Below are positions 55,070-64,000 of a stretch of 64,000 nt of DNA, in pieces. Every line of letters starts with the position of its first letter. The first letter of the stretch is position 1. A program made the translations under genes and the position numbers. This stretch comes from Fennellomyces sp. T-0311 (taxonomy: Eukaryota > Mucoromycota > Mucoromycetes > Mucorales > Lichtheimiaceae). The stretch is taken from contig JALLLT010000020.1 in the NCBI GenBank assembly GCA_025266875.1, forward strand, positions 62,001 to 126,000. Direction: 5' to 3'. The notes beneath the pieces are model-generated. The model did no database searches and was not told where the DNA came from. It saw only the letters and a program-made list of their open reading frames with translations.

Positions 55070-55217
55070 AACGCAGTAAACGTGGAAGCCTTGGCTACCT
55101 ATGTGAAAGGATCGAACATTTCAACCTATTGTTCGTTACACTAAAGCTATACAAATCTTATAAACATCAACATACAATTAACGCCTTTCTTCAACCTTTT
55201 TTCCTGTTACTTAAATT
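55070..55217. promoter_or_regulatory. Divergent promoter region between Plavaka and the unknown plus-strand gene
   Basis: 148 bp of AT-rich sequence separates two ATGs pointing away from each other. CTTATAAAC near 55155 is a candidate TATA motif. Confidence 0.4.
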
Positions 55218-56938
55218 ATGACCAGACGCGTAAATCGAGCACGAAGGGACTTAGGCAATCCAATTGGCGACTTGAATGCACGCGTGCTGAGAGGAAGACA
55301 TAGCTATATGATATACATATTATCACTTTAACATGTTTATTCGGCTAAGTAGGAGTCGGACAACACCAAGAGCTACAGAGACGAGACGGACAGCGAACTG
55401 AGAACTCGTCATCACCGGTTACCGCTGCGCCGGTTATTCAACAGCCAGCCCCAGTAATCAGGAGGATGCAAGTGTCGCCTGCAAGGCCAGTTGCGCAAGA
55501 CCAGAGTCAAGGCGTGTTCCATGAGCAAAGGCTGAGGATGGAAAACCAAACCAGCAACACAGTTGTCTGTCACTATCAAACGGCTTCGAGACAACAACAG
55601 TTTTATGAAGAAGAACCAATAAGACGAGGTGTGTAACTTTCTTGAATGTGCCTCACAATAATATTTACACCATACAGTTTTGGAACATGAAAGCGTTTGA
55701 AGAAATGCTCACGGCCATAGTACTGAAATTCCCGCGCAGCAGTAAGTGTCCTCCTTCATGCTTATATATAGCCTACATCACTGATGATTTTCAAGCAACA
55801 ATCTTAATCAAGCATTTTTTGACGAAGGCGGCGATGGCTTTGAAAGGTAGCATATAATTCTAAAGTCGTCAAAAATTACTCATCATCATATTTTTTACGT
55901 GAATTTTAGTTTTGGAGTTACAGACGAGGAGCAACCTCACCTGATTGGTAACGAACTTGACGACAACGAAGGCACTGAAAGGTAATCTAAAATCCTAGAG
56001 TTGCTTTAGATTACTCATCATCGCGCTCTTGATATTGTAGACCTGAACCTGCAGACGACGAGGAACAATGTCTTCAGATTAATAACGAGACCAATGATGA
56101 TCAATTCAGAACAGTCGAGAATGGGTATGTAGAATACATTTAATCTATTTTATAAAGCCGACAAACTACGTACTTATATGCGAAATAACAATAGGCGTTT
56201 CGGAGACGAAGGAAGGTATGTATAGTACGAAAGTGATATATGCCCACATCAATTTTCTTGCTTGATAAATCGATAAATCAACGAACAGAGACAATGTTCC
56301 TCACGATAGATTTAACGTCGTTTTGGAAAGGCGCTTTGAGTAAGTTGGTTATCGTTTACATACAGTATAGCTGTTTTTATAAATATATAACCTTGTTACT
56401 TTTAGACGCGTGGTAATTACTCTACAAACTGTACGGGAAGGAATCACGCTTTTTAAGAACCAGGTTCGCAGGTATGTATATCTTCAAAATGCGTTTCCGA
56501 ACCCCGAAGAAGTATACTATACTGCGTTATGCATTGCGAAGAGTATCAATGGAATTCACGACGACGATCCAAGAGATATCAGGGTTTCAGGCCCACTTAT
56601 AGCTGTGGTACGTTTGACTGAAGATACATATATAGTGAACTAACTTTGATTGTAGTGTCGAGATGAAATGAGCACTGCACGAACCTCGGCGCATAGTGCC
56701 GTAAAAGATTTTCTCTTAACCTACACTTTTGCCCGCCAGGACTTGTCGCCGCATCTTGAAAGTCGAAGCCTGCAAGAGTACTGGCACTTTCTAAACCAAT
56801 CAAGGTATGTACCTGAGTATTTTTCATAGAGGTGCAGAAAAAAAGATCCACTCTCCTATTCAAATTAAAAAACCGCCCCATTTCTACTATGAAAGCCTAC
56901 TTGAAATTTATACAGATCATAGCCTACACCTAGAGTAA
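55218..56938 (+). CDS. Unrecognised multi-exon gene divergent from Plavaka
   Basis: Starts MTRRVNRARRDLGNP at 55218 and ends HLE-stop at 56938. About nine exons are joined by short GT-AG introns; clear ones are near 55629-55677, 55744-55794 and 55848-55907. The Gln/Pro-rich N-terminus (TAAPVIQQPAPVIRR) is followed by FWNMKAFEEMLTAIVLKF, then small acidic exons (DDNEGTERPEPADDEEQ). A structured region follows (RRFERVVITLQTVREGITLF, NQVRRYVYLQNAFPNPEE, YYTALCIAKSI). The first intron is unclear. No catalytic motif is recognised. Its position suggests an accessory gene of the Plavaka element; a truncated host gene is the alternative. Confidence 0.55.
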
Positions 56939-57070
56939 TTGCTCTTGTAAATATCTTTGTGATCGAGCAACATTTAATGTGCATTGCATATAGGTGAACT
57001 CTTAATAAAAATATTTGAGCACACAGGAAAATTTAAATTGATTACTCTGAAATTTTTCCAAGTTCAAAAT
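56939..57070. other. Gap between the unknown gene and the DDE_3 gene
   Basis: AT-rich, no feature seen. The left TIR of the DDE_3 element may be here, but its right end lies beyond the window. Confidence 0.4.
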
Positions 57071-57928
57071 TTATTGCTCATCTTGTTCGTCATCTTCGCT
57101 ACCTTCTCCTACACTTGCATCCTCCATATCAGACTCGTCTGGCTCAATTCCTTGATCTCTACCTTCTTCACGCAAGGTCTGGTAAGTGTTGCACCAATCG
57201 ACGGACTTGCGATACAGAGAGATGAGGGTTTGTTCAGGCACTTCAGCAAAAGTTTCTATTAGACAGTTTCATAGTCTTAACATGGTATCTTTAGCGCTAG
57301 AGCGCCTTACTTTTACCTTCTTTTCTACAACTCCCCATAGACCTTCGATAGGTTGCAGCTCGCAATGGTATGGAGGAGTTTTCATGATGGTATGCCCATA
57401 TTTGCAAGCGATTTCATATAATGCATATGTAACCTGGTCTTGATACTGCTTTGCATGATCAACCAACTGTTTCTTGGTGTACTTGACACCTCGTCGCATT
57501 GTTGGGCGCCTCACATAATCTTGGGAATCGTACCATTCATTGATCTTCGTCATGTTCCAAGACATTGCAGGAATGGCTTTTCCTTTTACATGTGATACTT
57601 TGCACCATCCATATGGATATGACATGCACCATGCCTTTCAGAAAGTGTTTGGCATAGATCTTCAAATATTAGAGAGTTTAGGGCGTTCTGAAAAATCCAT
57701 TTTTCAGAATGTGTAAAAGGAAATTCGTGTTACATAATCCAAAAAGAGATTGTACTTTTCAGAACGCGTTCTGAAAAATGTCTTCCAGAAACGGAATATG
57801 AAATAGAAGGCAAACATTTCTACCGACCCAATAGAAAGGAGATGGCCTAATTACCTAGACTACCGACATTTGAGAGCTGTCAAATTTTCAGTTTGTTTAC
57901 TTTTCTTCTTCTCGAATCTTTTAAGACA

Positions 57929-59018
57929 ATGTTCAACATCAACTTTATCAATGAGACCCCTATGTCTTTGGGACTTGTCCCAACTGCACGAAATGAGCCC
58001 TCCAGAGTATGTTTGTAGACCGAAAATACACGTTCCTATTTGCTTACATATAATGTAAATAGCGTGAAGTCACTGATCCCGAGGCCATTGAGGCGTTTGT
58101 GCCCCGTGAGGATCTCGACGATATTGCACAAGCTGCAGTTATCGTAGCTCAGCAAGAGGAGCAGCCTGATGGGACCACCAAGGCGAAACGCAGGAATGTC
58201 TCGCCATCAGACAAACTTGACATCACCCTGATCGAGGAGACATTGGAACTGCAGCCATTCAATGCCAAGCATGGCTCTGTCATCAGTACCTGGGAACAGG
58301 TCGCTGCCAATGTCAATGTGCGAATCATGCCATTGATTGAGGCTGGCGTGACAAAGCAGGTCACAGGAACGTACTGCTCTGCTCGTATTCTCGCTCTTCA
58401 GAAAAAAGAGCAGAAGAGGCAGGAGCTCCTCGTAGTTTCGAGTGGCATTGTTACTGGCTGTACTCCTTTGCAGGAAAAATGCATTGAATTGCTTTCTGTG
58501 CTAAGAGCTGCTAGGCATTAAAACATTACTTTTTATAAGTTTGTTTTATGCATATACTTATTTAATATACTTAGTTGCTTGCCAAAGAGGTAGCGGACGA
58601 AGAGAAAAAGCTGCAGAAAGAAGGTGCGAAAAAGACGAAGGCGCGGCAAGAGAAAAAGCTAAGAGGTGCCGCAATGGATCGTCATAGCCGTGCCAAGCGC
58701 AGAAAGCAGGACAAGGCGCCCCTTGTTTCAGATGGTGGTGCCATCGACCTCGACGATGAAAACGCTTCTGGCGATGTAGCTATTCCTACTGGTGACAGTT
58801 CAGATCTTCTTACAAGGAAGGATGGTAAATTTCTCCTTGTACGATCAGAACTTTGTCACCTTCGTTCAGAACGAGATGCATTTCTAAATGCAATCTTGAA
58901 GTCTGAAGAAGAAGTGAAGCAACTACGAGAGGAACTACGAGTTCATAAAGAGGATTCCAGTCAGAGGATTGCTCGCCTAGAACAACAGGTTTCCGAGCTT
59001 ATTTCACTCCTTCATTAG
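57929..59018 (+). CDS. Element-3 ORF1: putative DNA-binding/coiled-coil protein
   Basis: Starts MFNINFINETPMSLG at 57929. Exon 1 is 57929-58006; the next starts at 58063 (REVTDPEAIEAFV) and contains a SANT-like region (DITLIEETLELQPFNAKHGS, TWEQVAANVN). After an intron ending near 58574, the last exon gives a basic coiled coil (EEKKLQKEGAKKTKARQEKK), a likely nuclear signal (SRAKRRKQDK), AIDLDDENASG (SUMO-interacting-like) and a C-terminal leucine-rich coiled coil. It stops at 59018. The donor before 58575 is uncertain. It fits the accessory DNA-binding role of ORF1 in Harbinger-type elements. Confidence 0.75.
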
Positions 59019-59064
59019 TACACAGCTACTTAGAAGCTTAAATACATTTTATAAAAAAAAATTG

Positions 59065-60550
59065 CTACTGGCTGTCTTCCTCAAGGTCATCGTACTCGTC
59101 GTAGTTTGTCGGGATATCCGACACCGGACGAAGGTTTGCTGATGCAAGATACTCTTGCAATGTTGGCGGGTTGATGGCGAAGTAATGACATGCCTGGCCC
59201 TCTCCCATGCAAACCTTGATGTTCTTAAAAAGAATGGAAACAACGTAATACTTCCCAACAGGACTAAGTAGTAGCTTCTGTGTCTTGTGGAAGTCGTTGA
59301 ACGCGAACAAGTTAACTGTTCGTCCAAACTCCCACTCCACTGCAATTCGAATCTTCTTCATGCTGTTGTTTTCTCGCGCTTCTGGACTTCTTTCATCGTC
59401 TTTTTAATATATTAATATATTCAAGTTAATTGCTCATGGAATAAAAGATAAGTAGAGAATTGATAACTTACTTGCTACAAGCCGATGAGGCGCCAGTAGG
59501 TTTGCATGCCGACGATATGCCAAATCGCCATAGACAACAAACTTGCTTCCGTCGGGAAAGTTGAGGCGTTCGTTGAAGATGTCGAGGATGCCTGACTCCG
59601 TCAGGAGATAGCCGTCGTGTCTGGCACCAGTGACAGGTCCATAGAAGGCCGAAGTTATACCATCTGGTGTGACTAATGCCTGGTATTTCAAAGCATGTTT
59701 ATGCTAGATAGATTCATGTGCTTTCCAGTTAGCAAACCATACAATTTCTTAAACCAAAACAGCTTAAGTGCTCTTCAACCTTGTGGCCATTGTATACAAG
59801 CTCCTGAAGCTCGACAGGTCGGCAGATACCTCGCACAGTGCCATCGATGAACCCGATGCAATTATTATAAGGAGCGCCTATACAATTGTTAATGACAATT
59901 TGCACTCTATGTCTTAAACATTTTATCTAATATATAATGAGCTGTTTTTCATACCTTTTGCACGAATGGCATCAGCAAAGTACTGTATACGCTCCTTGGT
60001 AAACTGAGAGTCCGTAAACTCTAACAGACCGGCGTATTTATTATAGATATAATCTATAACTCCATTAAAAATAACAGATAAAGTGGACGGAGGGCGATGG
60101 AACATTTGCTTCAGGTCGCTATATCGCGATGGATACGCTAATCGACGCAAACAAAGGCACAACGCTTCTTCGCGAGAAACACGAACGATGTGCCTGGTAT
60201 CGTTCTCATCTTCCCGGAAAGAAAACTCATGGGGGAGCTCCATCACCTCCATAATTTCTCGAAGCTAAAAGTATAACTGAATGAATATAACTCATATAGC
60301 TTTGTAACATAATAATTAAGCAGCATACTTGGTGATGTGTAAACCGAAAGTTGAATCGACACTCTTCAGTCGAGTATTTGGTAAGGTCAAATGTCTCTCT
60401 GCGTTGATCCGTTCCGATTTCTACTAGGCGGCGGGCATGCGCGGCCAAGTATTGCTGAGCAGTGTGGTAGAGAAGTGACATCGATAATAATGGTAAGAGA
60501 AAGGAAGAACAAGCAGAAAAAAGCGTACAAAAAAACAGTTTACAAGCCAT
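59065..60550 (-). CDS. Element-3 DDE_Tnp_4 transposase, five exons, 398 aa
   Basis: Starts MACKLFFCTLFSACSSF at 60550. Exons 60550-60329, 60264-59955, 59877-59780, 59703-59472 and 59399-59065 sum to 399 codons with no stop. The triad is D in IGFIDGTVRGIC, D in VTGARHDGYLLTESG and E in IAVEWEFGRTV. The NGHK-HKH-ALKYQ join across the third intron matches the family. The hydrophobic start could mimic a signal peptide, but a nuclear enzyme is expected. This lineage is distinct from the element-1 and -2 transposases and closer to ISL2EU-type proteins (inference). Confidence 0.85.
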
Positions 60551-60870
60551 TGTCACTTTAGTATTTCAACCGACTTGTGTTACAGCAATTACAATATCAG
60601 TGACGTTCATCACTCTTTTTTTTGAAGACAGACGATGTTCCCAATTTGGAAGAGCATTCTGAAAAATGGATTTTTCAGAACCCCCTAAACTCTCTATTGA
60701 TTCAAATGACTCGGCGTTGACGTTCCCGTGATAGTCATGTAGATCGGGCGTTATGTTGGCTTCATGAATGGCCTCAGGAAGGTCTTTCCAAGCGTTATTG
60801 TCAGCTACAGGTCTACCAACTTGCTTAGTCGCTTTGCCGCGAGGCAGTCCTTTAACTGGCCACATAAGTA

Positions 60871-63155
60871 CAGTGCACCACCGCTTTTTGCACAGGCGGG
60901 TTTTTAGAGAAAGAAGTGCAAAAAGCGGGGGTGTGCAAAAAGCGAGGTTGTTACACAACGGGAAATATAATAGCCATTAGCCTATATCAGCCAATAAGTT
61001 TCAGCAGATAACTATAACGTTATAAATATATCTGTATCACGTGTCAAGACTTAGTTCTTTTGTTTACTTTACTATCAAAAAAATGCCTCCCAAACCCAGA
61101 ATCGATGCAAAGCATAAAGAAGTGATGATCAATCACTATTTCGAGATAAAGGAATCCAAGAGAGAAATCACCATCCAGGAATTGATGAAATGGGGAAAAA
61201 CGGTGATGAAGTATACAGATGTACCTGACAGAAGCACCGTTAGCCGTTGGGTTAAAAGAAAAGCAGAGGACGATGAAGCTGGTATTACTCGGAATGTTAA
61301 GCAGAGAAATCGTGCAAAGTTTCCAGTATGTAGTGAAATGAAAGTAAGCATAGCTATATCATTTACAAATGATGCTGTATAGATTGTGGAGGAGGCCCTA
61401 TACATGTGGATTGAACAAAGGGCCTTTGAGAGAATTCCAGTCAACTGGCGCGTTATAACAGCTGCTGGAAAAGACTTTGCTGGAAAAGACTTTGCTGGAA
61501 AAGACTTCGCTGAAAAGCTTGGTGTGCCGGAAGAGGAACTGGCGTTTACCAACGGCTGGCAAGATCGCTTTCGTACCAGATATGGTTTAAAGATGGTCAG
61601 GCTTCATGGCGAAGGCAGCTCCGCTGACCTTGAGCTGGCAGCTGCCATGCTGCCAGAAGTTTAAAAGAAAGTGGAGGAGTATGTGCCCAAGGATGTTTAC
61701 AACATGGACGAAACCGCATTTTTTTACACCAGCGCTCCTACCACCACTATTGCCACTGCTGGCTTCCAAGGAGTCAAGCAGGATAAGTCCAGGTTGACAG
61801 TTGTGATCACCATGAATGCTGATGGCTCCGATAAGCGTGATCTTTGGTTTATTGGCAAAGCTAAAAGACCTACTTGTTTTTCGAGAGTAAGCAGTTTATA
61901 CACAAAATCTATAGCCCATATTTACTGATAAAATATAAAAAGCAAGCAAGAAGAAGGTCAATATTAGCAATTATTATGCTAATGCTAATGCATGGATGAC
62001 CCGTGATATATTTACGCTCTACCTCAAAAGGTTGGACAGAGCTATGGATTACCAGAAGCGCAAGATCCTTTTGCTGTTGAACAACTTTTCTGGTCACTTT
62101 CCAAGGGACTATACCCCTATAAATGTGGAGGTTTTGTATCTACCACCGAATACGACTTCAATGATGCAACCATTAGATGCAGGCATCATTAAGAGTTTCA
62201 AAGTGCATGTCAAGCATGTTATTGTATATATATAATTAACTTAAATTCAGCATTGGTTTAACAGATACATTGTGGAATCATGTCAATAGGAACCAGCAGT
62301 ATGAACATGCATACGAGAAAATCAAGTTCCGTTTGAAGAGGGGTCTTCCAGCAAATGATGGAACCACTTTCTGTGCTGATGTGCTTACCGGCTTAAAGTG
62401 GGCACAAATTGCTTGGGGCAAAGTGACGCCAATCACAATTGGCAATTGTTTTAGAAAGACAAAGGTGCTAGGTGAAGAGGGCGAGACCGCTGACACTGGG
62501 TTAGATGAAGCAGAAGAAGTGGCATTGAGTCAGATCCGCGATCATTTAGATCATATGTATGGAGAAAATTCTGAGGAAGCCAAAAACTTCAATGCAAACC
62601 CGCCTGAGAAAGCAGGCGTATGCCATAAAGTGCTTTCCAATGATGAAATTGTCAGTATGCTACTTGAAGAAGAGGAGCTTGTAACTGTGTCTACAGAAGC
62701 AAGTGATGAATCTTAGCAACAAGACGATGATGTTTCTCCTATTCCGGAGTATACATATTAGCAAAAAGCAGAAAAGATTGAAGACGTACTCAGCTTCTTG
62801 AATGGATTGGAGCACGAACCCATCAAAGATGAGTTGCGGAAACTTCGAGATGACTACCGCAAAAAGAGTCGCACCAACCAATCAGCACTGACCTCTTTCT
62901 TTACATAATAAAAATTTGTACTTTTTTAGTAAATGTTTTAGATGAAATTACAGACGCCGGTTCGAATCTCACTATATCAGTCATCGGATCTATATAATTA
63001 AGGTAAGCTGAAAAATGCACAACCCAAATTTTGGAGTGCATTGTGCAAAAAGCGAGGTGTGCATTTCTCTTAAGTGTTGAGCTGGATTTGCCAGAATTTG
63101 GTGCAAAAAGCGGGGGTGTGCAAAAAGCGGGGGTGCAAAAAGGGGGGTTCCACTG
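60871..63155 (+). mobile_element. pogo-type element P2 (2285 bp), TSD TA
   Basis: Starts CAGTGCACCACCGCTTTTT and ends GGTTCCACTG, flanked by TA (60869-60870 and 63156-63157). Subterminal (G/C)GCTTTTTGCAC units occur at both ends, as in P1. It contains a plus-strand transposase gene. It is inserted in the DDE_3 gene, and removal restores that frame. Confidence 0.92.
61083..62908 (+). pseudogene. pogo (CENP-B-like) transposase with catalytic D to N change and three stops
   Basis: Starts MPPKPRIDAKHKEVM at 61083. Exon 1 is 61083-61343, and a 39-bp intron precedes 61383. An HTH is followed by a CENP-B/Tc5-type DNA-binding region (ERIPVNWRVI, LAFTNGWQDRFRTRYG), with an in-frame triple AGKDF repeat between (61470-61510). 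The DDE_1 domain has D in YNMDETAFFY and D in MMQPLDAGII. The second acidic residue is Asn (LLLNNFSGH, usually DN). Stops are TAA at about 61662 and TAGs at about 62714 and 62759. The C-terminus is acidic and ends SALTSFFT. It is a dead copy, but its TIRs could still be acted on in trans. Confidence 0.88.
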
Positions 63156-63878
63156 TAAGCCTTTCTCGCCCTTCACTATTTCAGCACGCAGCTTGTTGTC
63201 CTGCTGCTCAACAACGAAGGCACCGAAGATCACCATCATCTGTTTCCTTCCAGCATCCTTTACTGTCCCACCATGAGGCAACCAGGTCAGCTTTTGCTAG
63301 TGGAAAAGATAACAGTAGGATTTGTCTAAAAAAATCTCGAGCTGGATTGGAAGACTATTGCTGTTCAAGTTCACTAGTCGTTTTTCAAGGTAAGTGTGTC
63401 GATACTGAACATTGGCCACAGTGTCATGCAGGATGTTCTGTCTATGACCTTTCCCATAGTATAATCCTATATGACAAAGGTGGTTGCGCAACGTTCGCTC
63501 TCCAACAACGTGCCCTTGTGCAAGGAGCAGCTTGCTAAGACTAACTGCAGACATAGGCTCTGCCTTACAGTTGGCCTCGAGCACGATCTCGCGAATTGTC
63601 CTTGTGTACTCATGTTCAAGTTCCAATTTTGGACGTCCGATCACTGATGTGTTGGTGGGTGATTGTTGATGATTGTACGTATGAATGGCGTGTTGCACAA
63701 CGTCGAGTGACACACCACAGACCATAGCAAGTAGCTTGCGTAGTTTTGTGCTACGTGTTACATTGGGCAAAACCGTTTTTTGCTTCAAAGAATGAAGTAC
63801 TTGCATAATGATGCAGTATTCATTGGCCGACATGGCTGCTGCATTATGCTTGGGAGGTGTCCAATCTTTGTTTGACAT

Positions 63879-64000
63879 GATGTTCTTAAGTGGAAGTACT
63901 GAAACAAGGTGTCAGGAACACGCTTTACTAAGCTCAAATCTGTGACTATCTTAGTAAAAAACCCGTAAAAAACTAGGTAAAGTACTTGTCAGACAAAAAG
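63879..64000. other. Upstream of the DDE_3 gene, window edge
   Basis: AT-rich 5' flank of the DDE_3 transposase. No TIR can be called because the window ends here. Confidence 0.4.

Larger units (their letters stand above)
57671..60695. mobile_element. Harbinger/ISL2EU-like element 3, complete (3025 bp), TSD ATT
   Basis: Long TIRs begin AGAGAGTTTAGGG and continue through GTTCTGAAAAATCC; they are mirrored at 60650-60695. Each arm also contains a small internal palindrome (CTGAAAAATCCATTTTTCAG). Flanking ATT is at 57668-57670 and 60696-60698, and removal restores the DDE_3 reading frame. Two convergent gene models are open, so it may be autonomous. Confidence 0.9.
57071..63878 (-). pseudogene. 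DDE_3 (IS630/Tc1-type) transposase split by two transposons
   Basis: Starts MSNKDWTPPKHNAAAMSA at 63878. An HTH-like region (ERTLRNHLCHIGLYY) leads to the first acidic block FLDKSYC, where a TAG follows after LFH. Coding continues (HGGTVKDAGRKQMMVIFG) to GEKGL at 63158. After removal of P2, it resumes as LMWPVKGLPRGK at 60868. It stops at ESFES at 60699 and, after removal of the Harbinger-like element, resumes as IFEDLCQTLSERHGACHI. The later blocks are HMDGAKYH (D) and PPYHCELQPIEGLW (E), then a TGA near 57257 and an acidic tail to 57071. The exact closure at both joints supports one ancestral gene. Confidence 0.75.

Noticed and set aside
1..64000. tRNA or rRNA genes
   Set aside because: No cloverleaf or rRNA-like stretch was recognised on reading; a tRNAscan or Rfam run would settle it.

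Overview
This window is a dense, layered graveyard of eukaryotic transposable elements. I could not identify any ordinary cellular gene in 64 kb. Short GT-AG introns (about 35-75 bp), compact genes, and the mix of families (Crypton, chromovirus Ty3, KDZ, Plavaka, PIF/Harbinger, CACTA-like, MULE, pogo, Tc1, hAT) point to a fungus. An early-diverging lineage such as Mucoromycota fits best, but that is inference. Most boundaries below rest on terminal inverted repeats (TIRs) plus target-site duplications (TSDs), and in several cases on the interrupted reading frame closing exactly when the insertion is removed.

Region 1 (1-9976): a CACTA-like element whose left end lies outside the window. Its transposase gene is cut by a Crypton (in intron 1), a solo LTR, a 651-bp MITE-like element and, just 3' of the gene, an apparently intact PIF/Harbinger element (7049-9775).

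Region 2 (9977-19451): a short ORF remnant, the end of a GGGCC-rich hAT-like element, a complete 6.7-kb CACTA-like element (10510-17243, TSD AGG) with three genes inserted in a CTTTGAGG-type minisatellite, and a decayed Harbinger-like transposase cut by a solo LTR.

Region 3 (19452-30388): a Mutator-like (MULE) transposase gene with a SWIM finger. Its first exon is split by a second CACTA-like element (19545-24608, TSD TGT), and one of its introns holds a second PIF/Harbinger element (27056-29877, TSD TAA).

Region 4 (30389-37740): a KDZ transposase gene and a companion HMG-box-like gene between inverted repeats of about 335 bp, then an unrecognised Ser/Pro-rich ORF.

Region 5 (37740-56938): a Plavaka-type transposase gene on the minus strand, inflated to 17 kb. 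It contains a MITE, a Tc1 element, a deleted pogo element and a Ty3 retrotransposon. The Ty3 contains a second, chromodomain-bearing Ty3, two solo LTRs and an hAT-like element. A divergent multi-exon gene of unknown function lies beside the Plavaka start.

Region 6 (57071-64000): a DDE_3 (IS630/Tc1-type) transposase gene on the minus strand, split by an apparently intact Harbinger/ISL2EU-like element (57671-60695) and a pogo element with a mutated catalytic residue (60871-63155).

The items most likely to be new are the CACTA-like elements with a divergent acidic coiled-coil partner gene (plus a third gene in one copy), the divergent gene next to Plavaka, and LTR divergence dominated by CpG transitions.
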